A stretch of 22,655 nucleotides of DNA. Origin: E44-bin46 sp964354655 (lineage in GTDB: Bacteria > Chloroflexota > Dehalococcoidia > Dehalococcoidales > E44-bin46). The notes beneath the pieces were generated by a model. It had not been told where the DNA came from and searched no databases. It saw nothing but the letters and a program-made list of their open reading frames with translations. Of the stretch, positions 1 through 8,075 are shown piece after piece (the first letter of the stretch is position 1; each line of letters begins with the position of its first letter). The stretch is from contig CAYHAL010000022.1 of the NCBI GenBank assembly GCA_964354655.1, forward strand, positions 1 through 22,655, given 5' to 3'. A program made the position numbers and the translations under genes.

Positions 1-1259
1 GTCTCTTCGCGCCTGGCGCCCACTGAGATGATGTTCACCGGGCAAGAAATAAGCTCTTCCAGTCTGGATATATATTGCTGAGCTTTAATCGGCAGCTCAT
101 GGTATTGACGAATATGGCTGATGGAAACCTGCCATCCCGGTAGCTCCTCATAGATAGGCTGACACCGTTCTAAGCTAGCTACATTACCCGGGAAATAATC
201 AATGGTCTTGCCATCCAGTTTATAGCCGACACATATCTTCAGGCGGGGAAAAGCATCAAGAATATCAAGACGGGTAAGCACCACCCCGGTAAAGCCATTA
301 ATTCGGGTACTAAAGCGACCGGCAACAGCATCAAACCAGCCGCAACGACGGGGGCGACCGGTAGTAGTACCATACTCATGAGCCCGCTCCCGAATCAAGT
401 CACCAGTTTCATCCTTTAGCTCAGTAGGCATAGGACCACTACCAACCCTAGTGCAGTAAGCCTTAAACACGCCTAGAATATGACTAATCCCGGTAGGCGG
501 TAAACCAGCGCCGATACAACCTCCCCCGGCTAGCGGTGAAGATGAGGTGGTATAAGGGTAAGTGCCAAAATCAGGGTCAAGTAACGTCCCCTGGGCTCCC
601 TCCAATATCACCAGCTCGTTCTTAGCCAGCGCCTCCTCCAGCATTGCTGTTGTCTCCCGAATATGAGGAGCTAGGCGCTCCCCATACTGACAATACTGAC
701 TATACACCTCGTTTAATGATAGCGGGCTAACCCCGTAAATTTTGGTCAAAATAACGTTCTTGTACTCAAGTATAAAACGAAGTCGCTCCAGTAATGCCTC
801 TTTATCTAAAAGCTCACCGACCCTAATACCTAACCTGGCTGTCTTATCAGCAAAGGCAGGACCTATGCCTTTACGGGTTGTGCCCAGTGCCTTTCCACCC
901 CGCAATTCCTCCTCCAAACCATCAAGAAGAATATGATACGGCATAATCATGTTAGCCCGGTCACTAATGAACAGTTTACTTGTATCTATACCCTGCTGGT
1001 TAAGCTGGTCTATCTCATCAATCAGTACCTTGGGATTAACCACCACACCATTACCAATGATGCAAACAACCCAGGGATAAAAAATACCAGAGGGGATAAG
1101 ATGCAGCCTAAACTCACCGTAAGGATTAACTACGGTATGCCCGGCATTATCACCACCAGAAAAACGCACCACCATGCCTGCTTTTTCAGCAAGGAGGTCA
1201 ACCACCTTGCCCTTCCCCTCATCCCCCCACTGAGCGCCAATAACCGCAATAACTGGCAT
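1..1259 (-). CDS. purA: Adenylosuccinate synthetase (3' end cut by window edge)
   Basis: Catalyses GTP-dependent joining of IMP and aspartate to adenylosuccinate, the first committed step from IMP to AMP, in the cytoplasm. Translating the minus strand from the ATG at 1259 gives MPVIAVIGAQWGDEGKGK at the N terminus, the family's GTP-binding opening. It is followed by GGDNAGHTVVNPYGEF (catalytic His of GHT) and later by GAQGTLLDPDFGTYPY and the GGGCIG stretch. About 419 codons lie in the window and the frame is still open at base 1. It reads ISVGARREE there, as near the C terminus of other PurA proteins, so only roughly ten residues are missing. It starts 16 bp after the phosphatidylinositol-phosphate-synthase-like gene, so it is probably the last visible gene of that unit. 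No frame break was seen in the parts I translated. Identity is very secure. Confidence 0.96.
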   Translation of the reverse strand, partial: MPVIAVIGAQWGDEGKGKVVDLLAEKAGMVVRFSGGDNAGHTVVNPYGEFRLHLIPSGIFYPWVVCIIGNGVVVNPKVLIDEIDQLNQQGIDTSKLFISDRANMIMPYHILLDGLEEELRGGKALGTTRKGIGPAFADKTARLGIRVGELLDKEALLERLRFILEYKNVILTKIYGVSPLSLNEVYSQYCQYGERLAPHIRETTAMLEEALAKNELVILEGAQGTLLDPDFGTYPYTTSSSPLAGGGCIGAGLPPTGISHILGVFKAYCTRVGSGPMPTELKDETGDLIRERAHEYGTTTGRPRRCGWFDAVAGRFSTRINGFTGVVLTRLDILDAFPRLKICVGYKLDGKTIDYFPGNVASLERCQPIYEELPGWQVSISHIRQYHELPIKAQQYISRLEELISCPVNIISVGARREE

Positions 1260-1275
1260 TATTCCCCCCTAAAAG

Positions 1276-1881
1276 CTACTTAGTTTTTGTTTGCTGCCGG
1301 ACATAAACCAACCTTTGCCCGGCGGTGATGAAGCTGAATACCGCTATAACTGCTAAAGCAATATTTAGGGCATATATAACCACTAGGCTCAACAAAAGAC
1401 CCACTGCCAGCACAATCACCCTTTCGGCACGGGTAAACAATCCCACCTGACACTCCAGACCTAGTGCCTCTGCCCTAGCTCTGATATAACTCACTAGTGG
1501 CACACCGATTAAAGCCAGACAAACAAGTAGTATACCAACCGCCGACTGGTCCCTGAAGAACAGGTAGAAGACTAAAACACCCAAAAGTGGCACGGCATCA
1601 GATAAGCGGTCAAGCACAGAGTCAAGGACAGCACCAAAACGGGTAACCTGGTTAGTACGGCGAGCCAGAGCTCCATCCAACATATCAAAAAAGCCGGCAA
1701 CAAGAACTACAAAACCAGCGATGAAAAGGTGAGCGGTGGCAATAAGTGCTGCTGCACCAAGGGCTATTAAAAAGCCTGACAGGGTTAAGGTGGTAGGGGT
1801 GATATGCTTCCTCGCCAAAAACCGCACCGCTGGCTCAGTGAGGTAATACGCAGATTTACGAACTTGGGTCAGCTTTGCCAT
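1276..1881 (-). CDS. CDP-alcohol phosphatidyltransferase, probable phosphatidylinositol phosphate synthase
   Basis: A 201-residue integral membrane enzyme. It carries the complete CDP-alcohol phosphotransferase signature: D66, D69-G70, A73-R74, G83, D87 and D91, spaced as D-x2-DG-x2-AR-x8-G-x3-D-x3-D. Hydrophobic stretches around residues 30-65 and through the second half fit about six membrane helices. The family transfers a phosphoalcohol to CDP-diacylglycerol. The choice of inositol phosphate rather than glycerol phosphate is inferred from two things. The segment SYIRARAEALG resembles the corresponding segment I recall in mycobacterial PgsA1. The gene also sits in one unit with inositol-phosphate synthase and a PimA-like glycosyltransferase. 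Its start overlaps the end of the glycosyltransferase gene by 26 bp, suggesting translational coupling. The alternative is phosphatidylglycerophosphate synthase (PgsA), which I consider less likely. Confidence 0.85.
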   Translation of the reverse strand: MAKLTQVRKSAYYLTEPAVRFLARKHITPTTLTLSGFLIALGAAALIATAHLFIAGFVVLVAGFFDMLDGALARRTNQVTRFGAVLDSVLDRLSDAVPLLGVLVFYLFFRDQSAVGILLVCLALIGVPLVSYIRARAEALGLECQVGLFTRAERVIVLAVGLLLSLVVIYALNIALAVIAVFSFITAGQRLVYVRQQTKTK

Positions 1882-3076
1882 AAAATCTTGCTTGCCTAAA
1901 AAACAGTCTATCCAGTCTTTCCCTGAGCCACTGTGTTAACGAAAACCCTTCTCTCTGGGACTCACTTAGCACTTTATTATAATAATTTAACACCCTCTGG
2001 GCAATGTATTTCCAGTCATACTCCATTGCTTTAACCCTTCCCCTGGCTCCCATCTGCTGCCGAAGTGACTCATCGGTCATAAGAGATAGCAGGGCTTGGG
2101 CTAACCTATCCTCATCCTTGGGTGGCACTAATAGCCCCTCAACGCCATCAGTTAGTAGGCTGGCGTAACCTTCAATATTTGAAGCCACCACCGGCTTGCC
2201 TACTGCCATAGCCTCAAGCAAAACGATGCCAAAGCTCTCCCAACCTGTGGCTGGGGCACAGAAAATATCAGCCGTCTTATAGTATCTAGGTAATTCACCA
2301 TAGCTAGTATAGCCAACAAAAACAACATCCTCTAAACCACTTTGCTTAACCTGCTTCTCATACTTATGGCGTAGTCTAGTGCCAGGGCCGACTATGATAA
2401 GCCGCGAGTTATAAATATCGTGTTTAATCTGCTGGTAGGCTTTAAGTAGATAGTCGACACCTTTTCGTTTCTCAAGACGACCAACAAACAGGATATTCAG
2501 TTTTCCATCACAGAATTCATCAATTGGCGATATGTCGGGAGAAAAATGCCCGGTATCCACGCCATTAGGGATAATTTCGTAGTTACCAGGGAAATGTTTA
2601 CTAACAAACTCCATCGCTGGTTTAGACACTGCGATTCTGCCGTCAAGCCTACAAACCCACCTTTGCAAAAGTAGGGAGTTTAACGGCTTACTAAAACTAT
2701 AGCCATGTCCGTTGAAGGCGTGAAAGGTGCCGATATTCACAGTACGCGAGCAACGGAGCACATTAATACATAACGATGGCATCAAAGGTTCGTGGAGGTG
2801 GATAATATCAAAGTCCTCTTCATTAAGCATAGTTTTTACGCTTGACGGTAACCTTGGTGATATAGTAACCCGAGCAATAGAACCACTGCTAGGAATAGAG
2901 TGGGGTTTACCGCCGGGGATAAACATATCACCAAGGCTGGTAATAGCTTTAGACGCCGGGGCAATGACCTTCACATCATGCCCCATCTGAGCCAGATGAT
3001 GCCCCAGAGAAGAAATATGATTGGCAACACCGCCGGGATAGACAAAATCATAAGGAGAGACCAATGCTATCTTCAT
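1856..3076 (-). CDS. GT4-family glycosyltransferase, PimA-like (phosphatidylinositol mannosyltransferase candidate)
   Basis: A 406-residue GT-B fold retaining glycosyltransferase. The N terminus reads MKIALVSPYDFVYPGGVANH, matching the glycine-rich opening of PimA-type enzymes, and HLHEPLMPS resembles their acceptor-side His motif. The C-terminal nucleotide-sugar domain has GRLEKRKGVDYLL and the E-x7-E motif in ESFGIVLLEAMAVGKPVVAS, both typical of GT4. PimA adds mannose from GDP-mannose to the inositol ring of phosphatidylinositol on the cytoplasmic membrane face. Here the acceptor is inferred from the neighbours, and the donor sugar cannot be read from sequence. The ATG at 3076 has GGAGG about 12 bp upstream. 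The last 30 or so residues extend past the usual GT-B end and overlap the next gene. It begins 36 bp after the ino1 stop. A generic GT4 enzyme acting on another lipid is the alternative. Confidence 0.85.
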   Translation of the reverse strand: MKIALVSPYDFVYPGGVANHISSLGHHLAQMGHDVKVIAPASKAITSLGDMFIPGGKPHSIPSSGSIARVTISPRLPSSVKTMLNEEDFDIIHLHEPLMPSLCINVLRCSRTVNIGTFHAFNGHGYSFSKPLNSLLLQRWVCRLDGRIAVSKPAMEFVSKHFPGNYEIIPNGVDTGHFSPDISPIDEFCDGKLNILFVGRLEKRKGVDYLLKAYQQIKHDIYNSRLIIVGPGTRLRHKYEKQVKQSGLEDVVFVGYTSYGELPRYYKTADIFCAPATGWESFGIVLLEAMAVGKPVVASNIEGYASLLTDGVEGLLVPPKDEDRLAQALLSLMTDESLRQQMGARGRVKAMEYDWKYIAQRVLNYYNKVLSESQREGFSLTQWLRERLDRLFFRQARFYGKADPSS

Positions 3077-3112
3077 TAATTTGCCTAACCTCCCCCCAAT
3101 TTGCGCAAGCTA

Positions 3113-4213
3113 TCATTTAGAAGGGGGTTTCTCTCCCGCCTCCTTGACACTAACGATAAACTCTTCCACCATCCGGCGGGCTTCATCATCGGTATACTGG
3201 ATAGGTGGCGATTTCATAAAGTAGGCAGAGGGAGCTATCAGTGCCCCATTCAACCCTCGGTCTAAGGCAAGCTTACAGCACCTAATAGCATCAATAACCA
3301 CCCCGGCTGAGTTTGGGCTATCCCACACCTCAAGCTTTAGCTCCAGATTTAGTGGAACATCACCGAAGGTTCGCCCTTCCATCCTAATATGGCAAAATTT
3401 ACGGTCTTTAAGCCAAGGGACATAGTCACTAGGGCCAACATGAATATCATCGGGGTCAAGCTGATAATCTAGCTGAGAGGTGACCGAGTTAGTCTTAGAT
3501 ATTTTCTTAGACTCAAGGCGCTCCCGCTCTAACATGTTTAAGAAGTCGGTGTTACCACCAAAGTTCAATTGATAGGTTCGCTCCAGTTTAACTCCACGGT
3601 CTCTAAACAGCCTGGTAAGCACACGGTGGACAATAGTAGCCCCTACCTGAGATTTTATGTCATCACCAATAACTGGAAGCCCCTTTTCCTCAAAACGCTT
3701 CTGCCAATACTTCTCCCGAGCGATAAAAACCGGGATACAATTGACAAAGCCACAACCAGCCGTCAGCACCTGCTCAATATACCATTTAGTCGCTTCCTCA
3801 CTCCCCACAGGCAAGTAATTAAGCACCACATCAGTTTGGGCTTCTTTAAGAATTTTAACAATATCAACCGTTGACCCCGGGGCTTTCGTTATTACCTGAG
3901 ATAGATACTTGCCTAGACCATCATGGGTCATGCCCCGCTGAACCTTAACTCCAGTAGCCGGCACCTCAGTAAATTTAAAGGTATTATTGGGTGGAGTAAA
4001 AATTGCCTGGGCTAAGTCCTTTCCCACCTTGTTCTTATCAATATCAAAGGCAGCTACAAATTTGATATCGCCTATATGGTAACCACCAAGGTTAACATGC
4101 ATGAGTCCGGGTACGAATTCAGACTCTTTCGCCTTCTTATAGTAGTAAACGCCCTGAACTAGTGAGGAGGCACAATTGCCCACGCCTATTATAGCTACAT
4201 TTATATTGCCCAA
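3113..4213 (-). CDS. ino1: Inositol-3-phosphate synthase, actinobacterial type
   Basis: Converts D-glucose 6-phosphate to 1L-myo-inositol 1-phosphate (the same compound as 1D-myo-inositol 3-phosphate) with NAD as a recycling cofactor; this is the entry step to inositol lipids. The 366-residue protein has the Rossmann motif GVGNCASSLVQG (residues 11-22). It also has VPGLMHV, LPVGSEEA, VGDDIKSQVGAT, NFGGNTDFLNMLERERLESK, and near the end FGDVPLNLELKLEVWDSPNS and SAYFMKSPP. These match the short bacterial Ino1 of mycobacteria as I recall it; the eukaryotic enzyme is much longer. The start is a TTG at 4213, chosen because NVAIIGVG follows almost at once and GAAAGGAG lies upstream, about 12 bp away. 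Its downstream partners are a PimA-like glycosyltransferase and a CDP-alcohol phosphatidyltransferase, consistent with phosphatidylinositol production. Confidence 0.95.
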   Translation of the reverse strand: MGNINVAIIGVGNCASSLVQGVYYYKKAKESEFVPGLMHVNLGGYHIGDIKFVAAFDIDKNKVGKDLAQAIFTPPNNTFKFTEVPATGVKVQRGMTHDGLGKYLSQVITKAPGSTVDIVKILKEAQTDVVLNYLPVGSEEATKWYIEQVLTAGCGFVNCIPVFIAREKYWQKRFEEKGLPVIGDDIKSQVGATIVHRVLTRLFRDRGVKLERTYQLNFGGNTDFLNMLERERLESKKISKTNSVTSQLDYQLDPDDIHVGPSDYVPWLKDRKFCHIRMEGRTFGDVPLNLELKLEVWDSPNSAGVVIDAIRCCKLALDRGLNGALIAPSAYFMKSPPIQYTDDEARRMVEEFIVSVKEAGEKPPSK

Positions 4214-4450
4214 AGCTCAGTTTTTCTCCTTTCTAACCCTAGGAAATTACCACAAACGGCCATCCCTAATTTTACGTGAGAAGTCAAGGCATGCTTTCAA
4301 TAATAAAACAATTATCACACCTGCCCTTCTCACATACCATACGGGCTCATCCTAGAGGGACAAAAAATGTCCTACTTTCGCCCAGGCATATTAAACTATT
4401 CCAACCCTCTGACCAGTCATACCCTTTGGTGCCGAGAAATCAGCTACTAA
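4214..4450. other. 237-bp gap between the DUF5679 gene and ino1
   Basis: This is the largest gap inside the left operon. I see no convincing gene on either strand. On the minus strand it has a short inverted repeat (GGACA ... TGTCC at 4358-4372, 5-nt loop, no U-tract after it) and TTGACT around 4287-4292 without a convincing -10 box at the proper distance. It may be a long untranslated leader of ino1 holding weak promoter or RNA signals. I cannot assign a known RNA family. Confidence 0.4.
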
Positions 4451-4591
4451 TTAACTTTGACCAATCCTAAATACCTTAGTCCCACACGCGGGGCAAACCC
4501 CCCGAGTAGCTGGTCTGCCATTCTTCAAGATAACACGCTGGGCGTTTCTTATTTCCACCTTCCTTCTACACTTAAAACAATAAGCCTGCAT
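4451..4591 (-). CDS. DUF5679 small zinc-ribbon protein
   Basis: A 46-residue protein beginning MQAYCFKCRRKVEIRNAQRV. It has two CxxC knuckles, C5-C8 and C33-C36, separated by 24 residues. The central KNGRPATRG and the ending CGTKVFRIG match the DUF5679 pattern as I know it. Four cysteines in this arrangement almost certainly bind one zinc ion. The function of the family is not known to me. The ATG at 4591 is fixed by a GGAGG at 4601-4605, nine bases upstream. A strong promoter at 4623-4651 makes it the first gene of the transcript that may continue into ino1. The reading frame, RBS and promoter together make it a real gene despite its size. Confidence 0.88.
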   Translation of the reverse strand: MQAYCFKCRRKVEIRNAQRVILKNGRPATRGVCPACGTKVFRIGQS

Positions 4592-4622
4592 TTACTATTA
4601 CCTCCTTTTTAGCACTAGTTGA

Positions 4623-4651
4623 ACTATATTTTATTATATGCAAGCTGTCAA
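4623..4651 (-). promoter_or_regulatory. Sigma-70-type promoter for the DUF5679 (and perhaps ino1) unit
   Basis: On the minus strand a perfect TTGACA (4646-4651) is followed by exactly 17 bases and TATAGT (4623-4628). The region is AT-rich and the RBS of the 46-residue gene follows about 18 bp after the -10 box. It is the best promoter match in the window. Confidence 0.82.
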
Positions 4652-4706
4652 GGCTTTTTAAAGATTTAATTTAAATATCCACCAAAATCGGACTCGCCTA
4701 TAGACG

Positions 4707-5582
4707 CTATGAAAAGACTTTTTCCGGTTGCCACTGCCCCTTTTCAGCATTGAAGCGTAGCACCCCCAAGAAGCAACCGTCAAGGGTATAAACACGGCAA
4801 TGGCTGCCAGCATCTTTACCTAAAACTAAGGAGCGCCCATTCCTTATCAATCGCCCGGTATCATCACTAACAACGATAGCCGCCCAGTGTAAAAGCACAA
4901 TATCTATGGGATAAACAAAGCGCTGCCAGTAGCCATAACGGAAGGCATCCTCAAGTTGAGGTAGTGAAACGGCATCCTCTATATTGAAAAGACCATACCC
5001 CAAACGGACTAGGTTCTTTAAATTAGCACCACAACCCAAGGCTTGTCCCAAATCGTGAGCTAGTGAACGGATATAGGTACCCTTACCACATACCACTTCT
5101 ATAGTAGCTACTGGCGGCTGCCAATCCATAAGCTCTAAATGGTAGATTCTAGCCAGCCTACTTTCCCTCTCGACCTTGATACCAGCTCGTGCCAATTCAT
5201 AAAGTCGCTTACCGTGATACTTCACGGCACTATACATTGGAGGGGTCTGCTGGATTAAACCGTGAAAAGAGGCAAGTGCCGACTTCAATTGTTCCCGGCT
5301 AATACCAGATGGGTCTCCGCTATAAGTAATGTTGCCACTGGCATCATAGGTGTCTGTAGCCAAGCCCAACTCAATCTGAGCCCGATAAGCCTTAGTCGCC
5401 TCTACCAAAAACTCAATAATACGTGTCCCCTGACCAAGGCAAACCGGCAAAACACCTGTAGCCTCCGGGTCAAGGGTCCCAGCATGCCCAACGCGTCGCT
5501 CCCCACTCAAGCGCCTCACCATAGCCACAACGCTAAAAGAGGTCTTCCCCTGAGGCTTGTTAATATTTAGTATGCCATCCAC
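4707..5582 (-). CDS. truB: tRNA pseudouridine(55) synthase
   Basis: Isomerises U55 to pseudouridine in the T loop of tRNAs. The 291-residue protein starts MDGILNINKPQGKTS and has the catalytic motif GHAGTLDPEATGVL with the nucleophile D38. TPPMYSAVKYHGKRLYELAR and CGKGTYIRSLAHDLG, both typical of TruB, follow. The C-terminal 70 or so residues, with the end sequence LGVLRFN, look like the small PUA-like domain of bacterial TruB. Length is normal. The ATG at 5582 lies only 2 bp beyond the rbfA stop, so it is the last gene of the nusA-infB operon. Only about 100 bp follow before the next unit, and I see no clear terminator there. Confidence 0.96.
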   Translation of the reverse strand: MDGILNINKPQGKTSFSVVAMVRRLSGERRVGHAGTLDPEATGVLPVCLGQGTRIIEFLVEATKAYRAQIELGLATDTYDASGNITYSGDPSGISREQLKSALASFHGLIQQTPPMYSAVKYHGKRLYELARAGIKVERESRLARIYHLELMDWQPPVATIEVVCGKGTYIRSLAHDLGQALGCGANLKNLVRLGYGLFNIEDAVSLPQLEDAFRYGYWQRFVYPIDIVLLHWAAIVVSDDTGRLIRNGRSLVLGKDAGSHCRVYTLDGCFLGVLRFNAEKGQWQPEKVFS

Positions 5583-5584
5583 GA

Positions 5585-5953
5585 TTAACCTTCATGCTGG
5601 TCAGAAGTGTTATGTGGAGCAACCTGATCGATTAGCTGTAAGAGGTGGTCTCCTCGTCTGATAGAATCGTCCCACTGAAAGCTCAGCTTAGGAATACGCC
5701 GTAACCTCAGACGCTTAGCTAGCTCATTACGGAAGAAACCAGCGGCGGCAGCCAATGCACTTAATGTCTCTTGCTTTTCTGTCTCATTAGCTATGCGACT
5801 AATGAATACCTTACAATATCTCAGGTCAGGGGAGGTGGAGACATCAGTTACGGCAACAAAATTGCCAAGTCGAGGGTCCTTGACCTGCCGCTGAAGTAAG
5901 TCACTAATTTCCCGGCGAATAAGCTTGTTCACCTGTTCAATACGATGTGTCAT
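5585..5953 (-). CDS. rbfA: 30S ribosome-binding factor A
   Basis: A small KH-fold protein that binds the 30S subunit during late maturation of 16S rRNA and supports growth in the cold. The 122-residue product shows the family pattern: the opening MTHRIEQVNKLIRREISDLL, the central VAVTDVSTSPDLRYCKVFIS, and FFRNELAKRLRLRRIPKLSF followed by DDSIRRGDHLLQLID. Length is typical. It lies between infB (27 bp upstream) and truB (2 bp downstream), the usual order in many bacteria. Confidence 0.96.
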   Translation of the reverse strand: MTHRIEQVNKLIRREISDLLQRQVKDPRLGNFVAVTDVSTSPDLRYCKVFISRIANETEKQETLSALAAAAGFFRNELAKRLRLRRIPKLSFQWDDSIRRGDHLLQLIDQVAPHNTSDQHEG

Positions 5954-5980
5954 AATTACTCCCCCAATTAGGGAATACCA

Positions 5981-7789
5981 TTACTTGACTTCCTGCCTGA
6001 AGAACTCCAGTATATCACCAACCTGAAACTCACTAAAATCAGCCATGCCTATCCCACACTCATAGCCAGCAGCCACTTCCTTAACATCATCTTTAAAGCG
6101 CCTGAGACTGTTAACTGTAGATTCACACACTGCCTGTCCCTGACGCCACAGTCTAACCGGGACACCCCGACTCACCTTACCTTCGGTAACATAAACCCCG
6201 GCTACCTTCCCCTTCTTACTGGTGGGGAAGATAACCCGTATTTCAGCCCGCCCGTCAACAACCTCAACGTAAGAAGGTTGTAACATACCTTTGAGTGCTT
6301 TAGTCACATCGTCTACCAAATCATAGATTACATCGTAAGAACGGATGCTTACTCCTTCCACATCAGCTAATCGCCGCGCCCCAGGCTGACAGCCAACGCC
6401 GAAACCAATAATAATCCCCTGGGAAGCGATAGCCAACATAACGTCACTTTCAGTAATATTACCAGTGCCACTATGGATAACCCTAACCCGGACTTCCTCG
6501 GTTGCCAGCTGCTCTAAAGAACTTCTTATCGGTTCAATGCTGCCCTGAACGTCAGCCTTGAGAATAATATTAAGTTCTTTTACCTTGCCGGCACTTATCT
6601 GGTCATAGAGGTTACTAAGGGTCACCGATTTTGGCTCTTGCTTCATCTCCTCTAGACGCTTTTGGATTAAAGCCTGGGCTTGGCGCTCACCAGCCACAGC
6701 CCTCAGCCCGTCTCCCACCTGGGGTACATTGTTTAAGCCCAGGAGCTCAACCGGGGTAGCTGGCTCAGCCTTCCTCACCCGCTTACCCATATCGTTAAAC
6801 ATAGCCTTTACTCTACCCCAGGTAGTGCCAACAACAATGGTGTCGCCAAGCCTCAAGGTTCCCGTCTGGACCAATACTGTAGCCAATGGTCCTTTAGTCT
6901 TGTCCATTTTGGCTTCAATGACTACTCCGACTGCCGGCTCAACAGGGTTTGCCTTAAGCTCCTCCATCTCAGCCACCACCAAAAGGTTCTCCAGTAGCTC
7001 CTGGATGCCTATCTTCTCCTTAGCCGAAACGGAAACAGAGACGGTATCGCCTCCCCACTCTTCAATAAGCAAACCAGCGTCAGCCAGCTGCTGCTTAACC
7101 CGCTCAAGGTTAATATTGGGCTTGTCAATTTTATTAATCGCCACCACTATAGGCACCCCGGCTGCCCGGGCATGGTCTATAGCTTCTAGGGTCTGCGGCA
7201 TTACTCCATCATCAGCCGCCACCACTAAAATAACGATGTCAGTTACCTGGGCACCACGAGCCCGCATAGCAGTAAAGGCTTCATGACCCGGGGTATCCAA
7301 AAAGGTAATCTTTCGCCCATCGACCTCTACCTGGTAGGCACCAATATGCTGAGTAATGCCTCCAGCTTCAGTAGCCATTACATTGCTTTGTCTGATAGCA
7401 TCCAAAAGTCTAGTCTTACCGTGATTAACATGCCCCATGATAGTAACTACCGGAGGTCGTGGCCGTAAACCACTAAGCACCTCTTCCTGGACACGTTGAC
7501 GCCTCTTGATTTCACTGGTGGCTCGAGGCTTTAGCTGGGCCTGATAACCAAAGACAGCGGCTACAACCGCCGCCGCCTCGTAATCAATTACCTGATTAAT
7601 ATTAGCCATAATGCCATTTCTCATCAGTCGCTTAATGACCTCTACGGCACTAACCTGCAAAAGGTCAGCCAGTTGCCTCACGCTCAGGGTAGGATTAATC
7701 TCAACCAAACGTACCTTTACTGAAGAACTACCACTGTCCTTTTCCCCTGAGGGGTCTGAAATATTACCCGACTTACTCACCCCTGCCAC
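5981..7789 (-). CDS. infB: Translation initiation factor IF-2
   Basis: GTPase that places initiator fMet-tRNA on the 30S subunit and promotes 50S joining. The 602-residue protein has a short N-terminal part with one IF2_N helical domain (about 34-80). The G domain has G1 GHVNHGKT (119-126), GGITQHIG as switch I, DTPGHE (165-170, with the catalytic His) and NKID (219-222). Domains II, III and the fMet-tRNA-binding domain IV fill the rest. It is shorter than the enterobacterial form because the long N-terminal extension is absent. The G1 motif has Asn where nearly all IF-2 proteins I know have Asp (GHVDHGKT). The start is a GTG at 7789 with AAAGGAG seven bases upstream, overlapping ylxR by 17 bp. 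Confidence 0.97.
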   Translation of the reverse strand: MAGVSKSGNISDPSGEKDSGSSSVKVRLVEINPTLSVRQLADLLQVSAVEVIKRLMRNGIMANINQVIDYEAAAVVAAVFGYQAQLKPRATSEIKRRQRVQEEVLSGLRPRPPVVTIMGHVNHGKTRLLDAIRQSNVMATEAGGITQHIGAYQVEVDGRKITFLDTPGHEAFTAMRARGAQVTDIVILVVAADDGVMPQTLEAIDHARAAGVPIVVAINKIDKPNINLERVKQQLADAGLLIEEWGGDTVSVSVSAKEKIGIQELLENLLVVAEMEELKANPVEPAVGVVIEAKMDKTKGPLATVLVQTGTLRLGDTIVVGTTWGRVKAMFNDMGKRVRKAEPATPVELLGLNNVPQVGDGLRAVAGERQAQALIQKRLEEMKQEPKSVTLSNLYDQISAGKVKELNIILKADVQGSIEPIRSSLEQLATEEVRVRVIHSGTGNITESDVMLAIASQGIIIGFGVGCQPGARRLADVEGVSIRSYDVIYDLVDDVTKALKGMLQPSYVEVVDGRAEIRVIFPTSKKGKVAGVYVTEGKVSRGVPVRLWRQGQAVCESTVNSLRRFKDDVKEVAAGYECGIGMADFSEFQVGDILEFFRQEVK

Positions 7790-8075
7790 TTATTGACTCC
7801 TTTACCAGGTCTTTCCCATATCTGATAAGCTGTTCCCGATTATCCGGGGTAAGGGTAGCCCGCAGTGCATACTCCAGTCGGCCACCCCCTAGCCCAACCT
7901 GCCAACACTGTGGTGACTGGCATAGATAAGCACCACGCCCTGCCTTCTTCCCACTAGCATCAACCTCCACACTGCCATTAGAAACACGTACCAAGCGGAT
8001 TAGCTCTGGCTTAGGCCTTACCTGACGACAGGCCACACAAGTTCGCTGCGGTACACGCTGGCTAATACTCCTCAC
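7773..8075 (-). CDS. ylxR: YlxR-family RNA-binding protein (DUF448)
   Basis: A 100-residue basic protein with the DUF448 features: RTCVACRQVRPKPELIRLVR near the start, then KKAGRGAYLC. The family is found between nusA and infB and is thought to bind RNA or act as a nucleoid-associated regulator; its precise role is unsettled. It overlaps nusA by 14 bp and infB by 17 bp. The start is uncertain. The GTG at 8075 has GAGGAGG immediately before it with almost no spacing, and the upstream in-frame alternative is a CTG before a TAG stop. Family resemblance begins by about residue 8, so the start is right to within a few codons. Confidence 0.93.
   Translation of the reverse strand: MRSISQRVPQRTCVACRQVRPKPELIRLVRVSNGSVEVDASGKKAGRGAYLCQSPQCWQVGLGGGRLEYALRATLTPDNREQLIRYGKDLVKESISGRGE

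Noticed and set aside
933..1283. Open frame of 116 codons on the plus strand.
   Set aside because: It lies antisense to purA, whose minus-strand translation matches conserved motifs throughout this stretch.
4358..4372. Short hairpin GGACA/TGTCC in the gap, considered as a terminator.
   Set aside because: The stem is only 5 bp with an A/T-rich loop and no following U-tract on either strand.
4276..4470. Plus-strand open frame of 64 codons in the gap before ino1.
   Set aside because: It runs into the antisense of the DUF5679 gene, has no RBS, and its composition is not protein-like.
6729..7286. Open frame of 185 codons on the plus strand, the longest antisense frame.
   Set aside because: It is a mirror of infB codon bias. 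Its Ser/Thr-rich translation has no recognisable motif and the G-domain motifs are on the other strand.
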